In this document: piece after piece, positions 1 to 7,676 of the stretch
How the letters are laid out: the number at the start of each line of letters is the position of its first letter
How positions within the stretch are numbered: position 1 is the first letter of the stretch
Translations under genes and position numbers: made by a program
NCBI RefSeq assembly: GCF_003046185.1
Contig: NZ_PZZL01000001.1
Coordinates: forward strand, 186,001-250,000
Direction: 5' to 3'
Length of the DNA: 64,000 nt
From: Phreatobacter oligotrophus
Lineage (GTDB): Bacteria; Pseudomonadota; Alphaproteobacteria; Rhizobiales; Phreatobacteraceae
The notes under the pieces: model-generated
What the model was told of the DNA's origin: nothing
Seen by the model: only the letters and a program-made list of their open reading frames with translations
Databases searched by the model: none

Positions 1-180
1 CTCGACGGCGATCGTGTAGGCCTTGATGGCGCGGGCATTGCCGTCCAGCGTCGTCTCGACGACATAGGTCAGCATGGTTGCCAGCAGGGATCCTTCGGGC
101 ACGAAGGAGGAACGGGTAATCCGCCGCAGCGCGTCCCGGACGAGAACGGGATCGGCCGGCGGCACGGATGAGCTGGTCAT
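1..180 (-). CDS. N-terminal fragment of an adenylate cyclase/TPR-type regulatory protein (truncated by window edge)
   Basis: Sixty codons are visible, from an ATG whose complement lies at 178-180 to the left window edge, with no stop. The peptide has a short polar start, then VRDALRRITRSSFVPEG, then LTYVVETTLDGNARAIKAYTIAVE. This resembles the N-terminal segment found before winged-helix or TPR modules in many alphaproteobacterial adenylate-cyclase-like regulators, where a recurring pattern reads roughly LRRFLRYVVEETLAG...KAYSIA. The downstream catalytic or TPR part lies outside the window, so the biochemical role cannot be read here. The gene is transcribed leftward and the 226 bp to moaA would contain its promoter. 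Confidence 0.6.
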   Translation of the reverse strand, partial: MTSSSVPPADPVLVRDALRRITRSSFVPEGSLLATMLTYVVETTLDGNARAIKAYTIAVE

Positions 181-406
181 CGCAGGTCGCCTCATGGGTC
201 GGATCCGCAAGGCGGCCGACATGTCCTGTTGGATGCGGTGAGCCGTGTGCGTTCCGCCACGCGGTACGACCCTCATGAAGGCGCGGCTTATGGCCGCCGA
301 ATTGTGACCAAAAGGTGTCTTTTGCCCTTAGGGAAGGCGCGATCCTGCCATGCAGAATAAATTTGACAGAAACTTCCCCGCCGGTATCCCGCGGCGCAAG
401 GATCGT

Positions 407-1432
407 TCAACCGCCGGTCATGCTCATGTGGCGCGAGACGGAGGGCCGCCGCGTGCGCCGGTCGATGACGAAGTCATGGCCCTTCGGCTTGCGGGCGATG
501 GCCGAATCGATGGCGGCGTTGAGCAGGTCGTTGCCCTCTGAGGCCCGCAGCGGCGCCCGCAGGTCTGCCGCATCGTCCTGGCCGAGGCACATGTAGAGCG
601 TGCCGGTGCAGGTGATGCGCACGCGGTTGCAGCTTTCGCAGAAATTGTGGGTCATCGGCGTGATGAAGCCGATGCGCCCGCCGGTCTCAGCGACCTCGAC
701 ATAGCGGGCCGGGCCGCCAGTGCGATGCTCGCTCTCGGCGAGGGTCCAGCGCTCGCCGAGCCGTGCCCTGACCATCGACAGCGGCAGGTACTGGTCGAGC
801 CGCGACGGCTCGATGTCGCCCAGAGGCATGACCTCGATGAACGAGATGTCCATGCCCTTGCCGTGGGCCCAGGCGACGAGCCCCTCGATCTCCGCCTCGT
901 TGACGCCCTTCAGCGCCACGGCGTTGATCTTGACGGCGATGCCGGCCGCGAGCGCCGCATCGATGCCCTTGAGCACCGCGTCGAGATCACCCCAGCGGGT
1001 GATGGCGCGGAAGCGGTCGGCATCCAGCGTGTCCAGGGAGACGTTGATTCGCTTCACGCCGCAGGCGGCGAGATCGGCTGCGTGGCGCGCGAGCTGCGAG
1101 CCGTTGGTCGTCAGCGTCAGTTCCTCGAGCGCACCGCTCTCCAGATGGCGCGACAGGGACCGCACCAGGGTCATCACGTCCTTGCGCACCAGCGGCTCAC
1201 CGCCGGTGAGGCGCAGCTTGCGCACGCCCTTGGCGACGAAGGCCGAGCAGAGGCGATCGAGTTCCTCGAGGGTCAGAAGGTCCTTCTTCGGCAGGAAGGA
1301 CATGTTTTCGGCCATGCAATAGACACAGCGGAAGTCGCACCGGTCTGTGACGGAGACGCGCAGATAGTCGATGGACCGCCCGAACGGGTCGATCATCGGC
1401 ACCTGCTTCACGGACGCTGCGGCGTCAAACAT
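407..1432 (-). CDS. moaA: GTP 3',8-cyclase MoaA
   Basis: MoaA is a radical SAM enzyme that converts GTP to 3',8-cyclo-GTP, the first committed step of molybdenum cofactor synthesis in the cytoplasm. The 341-residue product has the SAM-cluster motif CDFRCVYC (Cys32, Cys36, Cys39), GGEP at 77-80, and the second iron-sulfur cluster cysteines Cys265, Cys268 and Cys282 in the family spacing Cx2Cx13C. It ends in the Gly-Gly pair that the family requires for activity. Length is normal for the family. It stands alone; moaC, mogA and moeA are not in the window. One likely client, the SorA-like sulfite dehydrogenase at 61.2 kb, is in the window. Confidence 0.97.
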   Translation of the reverse strand: MFDAAASVKQVPMIDPFGRSIDYLRVSVTDRCDFRCVYCMAENMSFLPKKDLLTLEELDRLCSAFVAKGVRKLRLTGGEPLVRKDVMTLVRSLSRHLESGALEELTLTTNGSQLARHAADLAACGVKRINVSLDTLDADRFRAITRWGDLDAVLKGIDAALAAGIAVKINAVALKGVNEAEIEGLVAWAHGKGMDISFIEVMPLGDIEPSRLDQYLPLSMVRARLGERWTLAESEHRTGGPARYVEVAETGGRIGFITPMTHNFCESCNRVRITCTGTLYMCLGQDDAADLRAPLRASEGNDLLNAAIDSAIARKPKGHDFVIDRRTRRPSVSRHMSMTGG

Positions 1433-1593
1433 CCCGTCTCTCCCCAGGCACGTCGCGGAATTACGCGGCCCTTGGTCGGCTTATTTAGGGGCATAGGCGC
1501 GCCAAGTCACGGGGGCGCGTTGAAGAACCGCACGGAACAGTCTACCTGTCGGCTCCTGCCGGGACCGATATTGACGAGGGGGAGAGTCGTCCA

Positions 1594-1998
1594 ATGGCCG
1601 AGATCAGCGCCGTCGAAAGCGCCACCGGCCGCGGCCATGCCTGGCCGACCGAGCTCCGGCTCTCGGCCGATCGTCGCCGTCTGACGGTTTCCTATGACGA
1701 CGGGCACATTTTCGCCCTCGACGCCGAATATCTGCGTGTCGAGAGCCCCTCCGCCGAGGTGCAGGGGCACACACCCTCCGAACGCAAGTTCGTCGGCGGC
1801 AAGCAGGACGTCCAGCTCATCGGCATCGACCGGGTCGGTCACTACGCGGTCCGCCTGACCTTCGACGACATGCATTCCTCCGGCATCTACTCATGGGACT
1901 ACCTGTATGAGCTCGGACGAGACCACGACGCGATCTGGAGACGCTATCTCGACGGCCTCGCGGCCGCCGGCGGCACCCGGCAGCGCCCCGGCCGTTGA
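1594..1998 (+). CDS. DUF971 family protein (gamma-butyrobetaine hydroxylase-like N-terminal domain)
   Basis: A 134-residue stand-alone DUF971 domain. Typical family features are the alternating beta pattern TELRLSADRRRLTVSYDDG, the conserved LRVESPSAE segment, and the C-terminal SGIYSWDYLYELGRDHD. Related domains sit at the N terminus of gamma-butyrobetaine hydroxylase and in iron-sulfur assembly proteins. The stand-alone bacterial form has no settled reaction, and I infer only a small soluble, possibly metal-linked protein. Its last 92 bases overlap the next gene in another frame, which may couple their translation. moaA is divergent upstream, leaving about 160 bp for both promoters. Confidence 0.85.
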   Translation: MAEISAVESATGRGHAWPTELRLSADRRRLTVSYDDGHIFALDAEYLRVESPSAEVQGHTPSERKFVGGKQDVQLIGIDRVGHYAVRLTFDDMHSSGIYSWDYLYELGRDHDAIWRRYLDGLAAAGGTRQRPGR

Positions 1999-2962
1999 GC
2001 TGGCGCCCGCCGATCGCGAGCGGCTCGATGAACTCGCAGCCGCCCTCGACGGCTTCAGCCTCGAGCGTCCCGAGCCCGCGCTGACGGCGATGGGCGCGGA
2101 CGCTCCCTCGGTCGCTCCCCCGGTATCCATCGACCCGCCGGCCGAGCCCTTCGTGCCGCCGGCCCCCGCGCCGACGCCGGCGCCGACGGTGCTCCCGCCC
2201 GTCGCCGAGCCTGAGCCGGTGGCCGCAGAGCCCCTTTCCCCGCCCCCGCCGCGTGCCTTCGCACGCGCTCCCGCTTCTTCCCTGCCGACGAGCTCCACCG
2301 CCATGGTCCCCTGGATCGAAACCAAGCAGTTCACCCTCGATCTCTTCCCGAACTGGACGAAGACGGAGGGCGACAAGGAGTGGAGCCTCGGCGCCGTCAC
2401 GGTGGATGTCTCCGACATCACCGCGCGGCTCGACAAGCTGATCGCCTCGCTCAACGAGGACCAGTGGGAGATCAAGATGGTGGTGCCGCTCGACAAGAGC
2501 CTCACCTACCACGAGCACCAGAAGGTGGTCCGCCAGGGCAATCGCCGCGAGGCCGAGGCCGTGCTCGGCGCCTTCGGCCTCGGCTGGGCCGCCGGAACCA
2601 CCGCCTCGCTGCTCGTCGTCTGCCAGCGCACCGAATGGCTCGAGGCCGCCGACTACCGCGCCCGCATCGATGCCCGCAACGCCCGTCTCGCCGATGCCCG
2701 CCGCGAAGTGGATCGCGCCGCCGCGATCGAGCACAACAACGCCGTCAACGCCAAGATCACCGCCGCCCAGGCGCTGCTCGATGATCTCAGGACCAATGGC
2801 GTGAAGACGAAGAAGTCCGGCTTCCTGCGCGGCGAGAAATTCGTCGTCGACACCCAGGAATTTGCCAATCGCACCGAGGCGGAATCGGCGCTGCGCGCGC
2901 GGATCGGCGAGCTCGAGGCCGACCTCGCCTCGCTGCCCCGCCAGCTCAAGCCGCTGCCCTGA
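1907..2962 (+). CDS. Hypothetical protein with proline-rich linker and coiled coil
   Basis: I do not recognise this 351-residue protein. It shows a Ser/Thr/Ala-rich start, a Pro/Ala-rich stretch at about residues 65-120 that looks disordered, a compact domain at about 132-250 containing WIETKQFTLDLFPNW and LNEDQWEIKMVVPLDKS, and a charged coiled coil at about 250-351 ending in LPRQLKPLP. There is no signal peptide; GFGLGWAAGTTASLLVV near residue 225 is the only hydrophobic patch. The start is uncertain: ATG 1907 overlaps the DUF971 gene by 92 bp, and an in-frame ATG at 2090 would remove the overlap but keep most of the protein. Codon use matches the neighbours, so I take it as a real gene. 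Confidence 0.6.
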   Translation: MSSDETTTRSGDAISTASRPPAAPGSAPAVELAPADRERLDELAAALDGFSLERPEPALTAMGADAPSVAPPVSIDPPAEPFVPPAPAPTPAPTVLPPVAEPEPVAAEPLSPPPPRAFARAPASSLPTSSTAMVPWIETKQFTLDLFPNWTKTEGDKEWSLGAVTVDVSDITARLDKLIASLNEDQWEIKMVVPLDKSLTYHEHQKVVRQGNRREAEAVLGAFGLGWAAGTTASLLVVCQRTEWLEAADYRARIDARNARLADARREVDRAAAIEHNNAVNAKITAAQALLDDLRTNGVKTKKSGFLRGEKFVVDTQEFANRTEAESALRARIGELEADLASLPRQLKPLP

Positions 2963-3092
2963 GACGCGGCGACCGCCGGGACGCGTGGTCATCGTGCCGC
3001 GCATTCCGGCGGTTGCGCACCGGACAGGTCATGCTAGCCTCCCCGGCGAGAAGGGCGGTCGCAATCGCCCCCACACGCCATCAGGAGGTACC

Positions 3093-4085
3093 ATGTCCAA
3101 GGCCATCGACCGGCGCACTGCGCTCGGCCTGACCGCCGGCGCTCTCAGCGCGCCCTTCGTCGCCACGTCCGGCTTCGCCCAGACCTATCCCGCCCGGCCC
3201 GTCACCTGCATCGTGCCCTTCGGTGCGGGCGGCTCCACCGACGTCATCGGCCGCATCGTCTGCGAGCAGCTGAGCCAGCGCCTCGGCCAGAGCTTCGTCA
3301 TCGAGAACCGCGCCGGTGCCGGCGGCAATGTCGGCGTCGCGGCGCTCGCCCGCGCTCCCGCCGATGGCTACACGATCGGCATGACGACGATCTCGACCCA
3401 CGGGATCAATCCGAACCTCTTCGGTGATCGGCTGCCGTTCAAGCCGATGGATGACTTCGAGTTCATCGGCCTGTCCTCGTCGCAGCCGAACTTCCTCTGT
3501 ATCCATCCCTCCATCCCCGCCACCAACCTCCAGGAACTGATCGCCTACCTGAAGGCCAATCCGGGCAAGGAGAATTTCGGCTCCTCCGGCATCGGCACAT
3601 CGATCCACCTGTCGGCCGAGCTCTTCATGCAGCTGACCGGCACGCGCATGACCCACGTGCCCTTCCGCTCCTCGGCGGCCCTGGTCCAGGCGCTGATCAC
3701 CGGCGAGGTGAAGCTCTCCTTCGACAATTTCACCTCGCCCTTCCCGCACTACAAGGCCGGCACCATCCGCGGCATTGGCGTCACCTCCGCGACGCGGGCG
3801 GCCATCGCGCCGGAGATTCCGCCGCTCAACGACACGCTGCCGGGCTTCGACATCACCTCCTGGAACGGCTTCCTCGCGCCGAAGGGCACGCCGAAGGAGA
3901 TCGTCGACCTCCTCGAGAGGACGCAGATGGCCCTCCTCCGGGATCCCACCGTCGTCAAGCGCTTCGAGGAGATGGGCGCCGCCGCCATTCCCTCTACCGG
4001 CGCGCAGATGCGCCAGAAGGCCGTCTCCGAGATCGCCCAGTTCAAGACGATCATCGAGAAGGGCGACATCAAGCTGCAGAACTGA
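3093..4085 (+). CDS. Tripartite tricarboxylate transporter (TTT/Bug) substrate-binding protein
   Basis: A 330-residue periplasmic receptor of the Bug/TctC family. The start is ATG 3093 with a strong ribosome site (aggaggt, 3083-3089). The leader has a twin-arginine-like DRRTALG motif and ends in a probable cleavage site after SGFAQ. Mature-protein hallmarks are YPARPVTCIVPFGAGGSTDVIGR, the ENRAGAGGNVG loop and the PADGYTIGM segment. Such proteins bind carboxylates, aromatic acids or nicotinate-type ligands and normally feed TctA/TctB membrane subunits, which are not adjacent. As with most Bug proteins it is an orphan, and its ligand cannot be inferred here. Confidence 0.92.
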   Translation: MSKAIDRRTALGLTAGALSAPFVATSGFAQTYPARPVTCIVPFGAGGSTDVIGRIVCEQLSQRLGQSFVIENRAGAGGNVGVAALARAPADGYTIGMTTISTHGINPNLFGDRLPFKPMDDFEFIGLSSSQPNFLCIHPSIPATNLQELIAYLKANPGKENFGSSGIGTSIHLSAELFMQLTGTRMTHVPFRSSAALVQALITGEVKLSFDNFTSPFPHYKAGTIRGIGVTSATRAAIAPEIPPLNDTLPGFDITSWNGFLAPKGTPKEIVDLLERTQMALLRDPTVVKRFEEMGAAAIPSTGAQMRQKAVSEIAQFKTIIEKGDIKLQN

Positions 4086-4106
4086 CGTGACCTCGCACCA
4101 CCGGGC

Positions 4107-4457
4107 TCAGGCGCGGTGGTGCTCCCGGCTGTCGGCGGGCGCCTCGTCGCGATGGCCGTCCATGTCGTAGTCGCGCAGCACATGCGCGACCCGCAGCCTG
4201 TAGCCCGCGAACATGCCATCGCGTCCGGCGGCCTGGGTGGCCCTGTGCAGGCCGTGGGTCCGCCAGGCCTTGACCGCATCCTCGTCGCGCCAGAACGACA
4301 GCGAGAGCAGCTTGCCGGGCGTCGTCAGGCTCTGGAAGCGCTCCACCGAGATGAAGCCGTCGATGGTTTCGAGATGCGGGCGCAGCCGCGCCGCATGGTC
4401 GAGATAGCCGGGCAGGTGCCCCTCGGCCGGCATCACCTCGAAGATCACCGCGATCAC
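4107..4457 (-). CDS. Antibiotic biosynthesis monooxygenase (ABM) domain protein
   Basis: A 116-residue single-domain protein of the dimeric alpha+beta barrel ABM fold. Typical features are the opening beta strand MIAVIFEVMP, GFISVERFQS, and LSLSFWRDEDAVKAWR leading to a helix with His residues. Proteins of this size and pattern include quinol monooxygenase-like enzymes and heme-degrading relatives, but many act on unknown substrates. No cofactor motif is visible, as expected for the family. It is convergent with the TTT receptor gene upstream and divergent from the SH3 gene at 4600. Confidence 0.85.
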   Translation of the reverse strand: MIAVIFEVMPAEGHLPGYLDHAARLRPHLETIDGFISVERFQSLTTPGKLLSLSFWRDEDAVKAWRTHGLHRATQAAGRDGMFAGYRLRVAHVLRDYDMDGHRDEAPADSREHHRA

Positions 4458-4599
4458 GTCATCCTCCCCGTTTTGTATTGTGCATAAGACATGGCCCAGG
4501 GCCTGTCACGGCTGGGCGTCCTTCTGTCACAGGAACCCGCCCCGATGCTTCGGGTTCTCCCTGAACTGTCCGGGCTGGGCTTTCCAGGGAGGATCGACG

Positions 4600-5022
4600 A
4601 TGAAACGTGTTCTGTTCGCCGCTGCCGTCGCCACCGCCATGGGTGCCGGCGCGGCCATGGCCGCCCCCGCGGTCGTCACCACCGATCTCAATGTCCGGGC
4701 CGGCCAGGGGACGAACCACCCCGTGGTGGGCGTGCTGCCTGAGGGCAGCGTCGTCGAGACCCGCGGCTGCGGCGACGGCTGGTGCTTCATTCCGCAACTC
4801 GGCGGCTATGCCAGTTCAAGCTATCTCCAGCCTGCCGGCCGCGGCGCCATGCGCGTGGAGCGCGGCCCGCGCGTGGTCGAGCGCTATGAGCCCTATGCAG
4901 GCCCGATGACGGGCGATCCCGTCTGGCGCGACGGCTATGATGACGAGCCCTATATCCGCGGCGGCGGCATCGGCTTCAGCTTCGGCACGCCCGGCGCCTA
5001 TGTCGGCGGCTGGCGCTACTGA
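4600..5022 (+). CDS. Secreted SH3-domain protein
   Basis: A 140-residue exported protein. ATG 4600 follows a ribosome site (agggagga, 4586-4593). A classical signal peptide (residues 1-21, ending AMA-AP) precedes a bacterial SH3 domain, with TDLNVRAGQGTNHPVVGVLPEGSVV and a GWCFIP strand. Two Cys residues flank the GDGW turn and could form a disulfide. The tail (75-140) is Arg/Tyr/Gly-rich and low complexity. Bacterial SH3 domains of this kind usually bind cell wall; small alphaproteobacterial versions are periplasmic proteins of unknown role. A strong hairpin lies downstream at 5145. Confidence 0.85.
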   Translation: MKRVLFAAAVATAMGAGAAMAAPAVVTTDLNVRAGQGTNHPVVGVLPEGSVVETRGCGDGWCFIPQLGGYASSSYLQPAGRGAMRVERGPRVVERYEPYAGPMTGDPVWRDGYDDEPYIRGGGIGFSFGTPGAYVGGWRY

Positions 5023-5144
5023 CGTGATCCCTGCCGGGTGGCAACCGGCCATAACGGGGACGATGGACGCGGATGATTTTGCCGGTTTCTGTCCGCGGCA
5101 CCGACGCATAGGCATGCGGAGCATCTGACCTGTTCCCGGCAGGT

Positions 5145-5184
5145 GGCCCGCCGTCCTCCCCACGAGGGCGGCGGGCCTGTCTTT
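5145..5184 (+). terminator. Rho-independent-like terminator after the SH3 gene
   Basis: A 13-bp GC-rich stem (ggcccgccgtcct pairing with agggcggcgggcc, one G-T wobble) with a 7-nt loop is followed by tgtcttt. It lies 120 bp downstream of the SH3 gene and before the LysE gene. The weak T-run makes it a plausible rather than certain terminator. Confidence 0.5.
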
Positions 5185-5242
5185 GACGCTTGGGTTCGGC
5201 CGTGCTCCCCTGACCGGCATCACCAGCCCCGCGAGTCGTCCC

Positions 5243-5875
5243 ATGACCATCGGCCTGTTCTTCGCGACCCTCGCCGCGGCGATGATCTATGTGCTGACGC
5301 CGGGGCCTGCCTTTCTCGCCCTGTTTGCCCTTGCCGCGAAGGACGGGCGCGTCTCCGGTACCTGGTTCGTCGCCGGCCACCTCGTTGGCGACGTGCTCTG
5401 GGGAACTCTCGCGCTCGCCGCCATCGTCGGCGTCAACCAGCTCGGGCCGCTCCTCTTCGAAATCCTCGGCCTGCTCTGCGGCGCCTATCTCATCTTTCTC
5501 GGCGTCAAGGCGATCCTGGCCAAGGAGGCGTCCGGCAGCGCGGTGATCGGTGGACGCCATCCCCTGGTGGCCGGCCTGCTCTTCGGCGTCACCAACCCCA
5601 AGGCCTATCCGGTCTCGGTCGCCATGTTCACCGTTCTGGTCGGGCACTATGCGGGGCTGCTGACCTGGGACATGGCGCCGCTCGTCATGGCCGTCGCCTT
5701 CCTCGGCTTCGTCCTCGCCGACGTCATCCTGGTCGCGGTTGCGGGCCTGTCGCCGGTGCGCCGCTTCTTCCTCACCCACGGGCTGATCGTCACCCGCCTC
5801 GTCGGGCTGACCTTCGTGCTCTTCGGCGCCAAGTCCATCGCCGATGCGGTGCAGAGCTATCGCGCCCGCGCCTGA
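5243..5875 (+). CDS. LysE family translocator
   Basis: A 210-residue inner-membrane exporter of the LysE/RhtB family. The start MTIGLFFATLAAAMIYVLTPGP is chosen because the family begins directly with a membrane helix followed by the TPGP motif; longer in-frame starts add a non-hydrophobic tail. About five to six membrane segments are visible, with the conserved G...NPKAYPVSVAMF segment at about 115-130. Relatives export amino acids such as lysine, threonine or homoserine lactones; the substrate cannot be read from sequence. The following gltase gene starts 18 bp later, so the two may be co-transcribed. Confidence 0.9.
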   Translation: MTIGLFFATLAAAMIYVLTPGPAFLALFALAAKDGRVSGTWFVAGHLVGDVLWGTLALAAIVGVNQLGPLLFEILGLLCGAYLIFLGVKAILAKEASGSAVIGGRHPLVAGLLFGVTNPKAYPVSVAMFTVLVGHYAGLLTWDMAPLVMAVAFLGFVLADVILVAVAGLSPVRRFFLTHGLIVTRLVGLTFVLFGAKSIADAVQSYRARA

Positions 5876-5893
5876 TCGGCTAATCCCGCGGTC

Positions 5894-7429
5894 ATGACGG
5901 CCGCGCCGACCTCAAAGCCCTTCGCCCTCCTGCCCGATGATCCCGCCCGCGCGGTGGTGATGCTCATCCTCGCCTTCACGGCCCTGCGCATCGCCTTCGC
6001 CATGCTGCTCGGCTTCGGCGTCGACGAGAGCTACACGCTCGGGCAGGCGCGGCGGCTGGCGCTCTCCTATTTCGACCATCCGCCGCTGCATCTCTGGCTC
6101 GCCCATGTCTCCATGCTGGTCTTCGGCACCACATGGGCGGTGCGCCTGCCCTTCATCCTCATGTTCGCCGGCACGTCCTGGCTGATGTTCCGCCTCACTG
6201 AACGGCTGTTCGGGGGATGGTCAGGCGTCTGGGCGGTGCTGGCGCTCAACTGCTCGCTCTTCTTCCTCGCATCCCCCGGCGCCTGGATCGTCCCCGATGG
6301 TCCGCTTCTCCTGTTCCTGGCCGCGGGCATGCTCTCCCTGGCGCAGCTCTTCTTCCCCAAGCGGGGTGAGACACCCTCGGCGTGGCGGGCCTGGGCCCTG
6401 GCGGGTCTCTGCTTCGGCCTTGCGGGCCTGTCGAAATACTCGGCGCTCTTCGTCGTGGTCGGCCTTGCCGGCTTTCTCTTGGCGACGCCGCACCGGCGAT
6501 GGCTCCTCCATCCCGCGCCCTATGCCGGCGCCGTTCTCGCTGCCCTCGTGGTTTCGCCGATCATCCTGTGGAACATGGCGAACGACTGGGCCTCGCTCCG
6601 CTTCCAGGCGGGACGCGGCGGCGGCAAGGGGCTGACGCTCGCCGCCTTCGCCCAGATGCTGGCCGGGCAGTTCGTCTGGCTCGCACCGTGGATCGCCGTG
6701 CCGCTCGCCACCATCGCGGTGCAGGAGGCGCGGCGCTGGTTCGATCCCCGCCGGCTGTTCCTGCTGGCGCTGGCCGCGCCCACCATCCTCTATTTCACGA
6801 TCCAGTCGCTCTGGTCGGGCTGGGCTCTGCCGCACTGGCCCATGCCCGGCTGGTTCTTCCTCTTCCCGCTGCTTGGCGGCTGGATGGTGGCGAATCCCGA
6901 TGCCAGTCCTTCGCCCCGCGCCTGGGCAAAATGGTGCGCCGGCCTCGCCGTGGCTCTGTCGCTCGGCATCGGCGCGATCGGCGCGACCGGACTGCTCACC
7001 CGCCTCGGCGTACCGCCGCAGGCCGATCCGACCCTCGACGCGTTCGACTGGAAGGCCCTTCGGCCCGTTCTCGCGGCCAGGGGGGTCGGTCCCCGGTCCG
7101 GACCCGTTGTGGTGGCGCTGACCTGGAACGAGGGCGGCAAGGTCGACCTTGCGGTGGGCGATGCCGCTGATGTCATGGTCATCGGCCCTGACCCGCGCGG
7201 CTTCATGTTCCGGCAGGTGCCGCGCGCCTACCAGGGCGCGGATGTGCTGATCGTCGCGCAGGCCGGGACCTTTGCCCGCCAGCGCGCCACGCTGGAGCGC
7301 CAGTTCGCCGTGCTCGGCGAGCCCGAGCGGCTGTCGATCGGCCGTGGCGGGCGCGGGGAGATCGACCTCGTCATCGTGCCCGCGCGGGGCTTGCGGTCCC
7401 TGGCGCCGGTGAGCGTGGCAATGCGGTAA
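5894..7429 (+). CDS. Glycosyltransferase family 39-like membrane protein
   Basis: A 511-residue GT-C fold membrane glycosyltransferase. The first large loop carries the acidic pair in GFGVDESYTLGQARR, followed by FDHPPLHLWLAH, both typical of PMT_2/ArnT-like enzymes. About ten hydrophobic segments fill residues 20-370, and a C-terminal soluble domain (about 385-511) follows. Enzymes of this family move sugars from polyprenyl-phosphate carriers to lipids or proteins outside the inner membrane; acceptor and donor are unknown here. Start ATG 5894 lies 18 bp after the lysE-type gene. A palindromic repeat element begins just after its stop. Confidence 0.88.
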   Translation: MTAAPTSKPFALLPDDPARAVVMLILAFTALRIAFAMLLGFGVDESYTLGQARRLALSYFDHPPLHLWLAHVSMLVFGTTWAVRLPFILMFAGTSWLMFRLTERLFGGWSGVWAVLALNCSLFFLASPGAWIVPDGPLLLFLAAGMLSLAQLFFPKRGETPSAWRAWALAGLCFGLAGLSKYSALFVVVGLAGFLLATPHRRWLLHPAPYAGAVLAALVVSPIILWNMANDWASLRFQAGRGGGKGLTLAAFAQMLAGQFVWLAPWIAVPLATIAVQEARRWFDPRRLFLLALAAPTILYFTIQSLWSGWALPHWPMPGWFFLFPLLGGWMVANPDASPSPRAWAKWCAGLAVALSLGIGAIGATGLLTRLGVPPQADPTLDAFDWKALRPVLAARGVGPRSGPVVVALTWNEGGKVDLAVGDAADVMVIGPDPRGFMFRQVPRAYQGADVLIVAQAGTFARQRATLERQFAVLGEPERLSIGRGGRGEIDLVIVPARGLRSLAPVSVAMR

Positions 7430-7445
7430 GGCTGACTTTGTCGAA

Positions 7446-7602
7446 TGCCCCACCCGCACCCTCCCCTCGCTGGGGCGAGGGGAGGGGGACCACGATGTGG
7501 CGCAGTCGTCTTGGCGGTTCGGCCAGGCCCAGCCCTTTCACCTAAGCGGGACGCCGAAGTCCCCCTCCCATCGCGTCAGCGAGGGGAGGGTGCGGGTGGG
7601 GC
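7446..7602. repeat. Intergenic inverted repeat with 26-bp perfect arms
   Basis: The left arm at 7446-7471 starts tgccccacccgcaccctccc, and the right arm at 7577-7602 is its exact reverse complement over 26 bp. A second short palindrome sits inside the left side (cctcgctggggcgagg). The 105-bp centre has no convincing gene. The Hyphomicrobiales carry many copies of GC-rich paired palindromes between genes, and this looks like one of them; it could form a large cruciform or stem-loop RNA after the glycosyltransferase gene. Confidence 0.8.
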
Positions 7603-7621
7603 ATTTAATCTCGGGGCGCAA

Positions 7622-7653
7622 CGAAAGAGGGCGGCGCCTTGCGACGCCGCCCT
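7622..7653 (-). terminator. Hairpin terminator of the gabD-like gene
   Basis: A 9-bp perfect stem (agggcggcg, 7628-7636, with cgccgccct, 7645-7653) and an 8-nt loop lie 24 bp beyond the minus-strand stop. On the minus strand the stem is followed by ctttcgtt, a weak T-rich tract. Confidence 0.6.
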
Positions 7654-7676
7654 TGGAAAGTCCTTCAGCCTTCAGC

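Noticed and set aside
325-336. The 12-mer cccttagggaag, present here and again at 41408-41419
   Set aside because: Two copies of a short palindromic word in 64 kb may be chance, and the settings differ.
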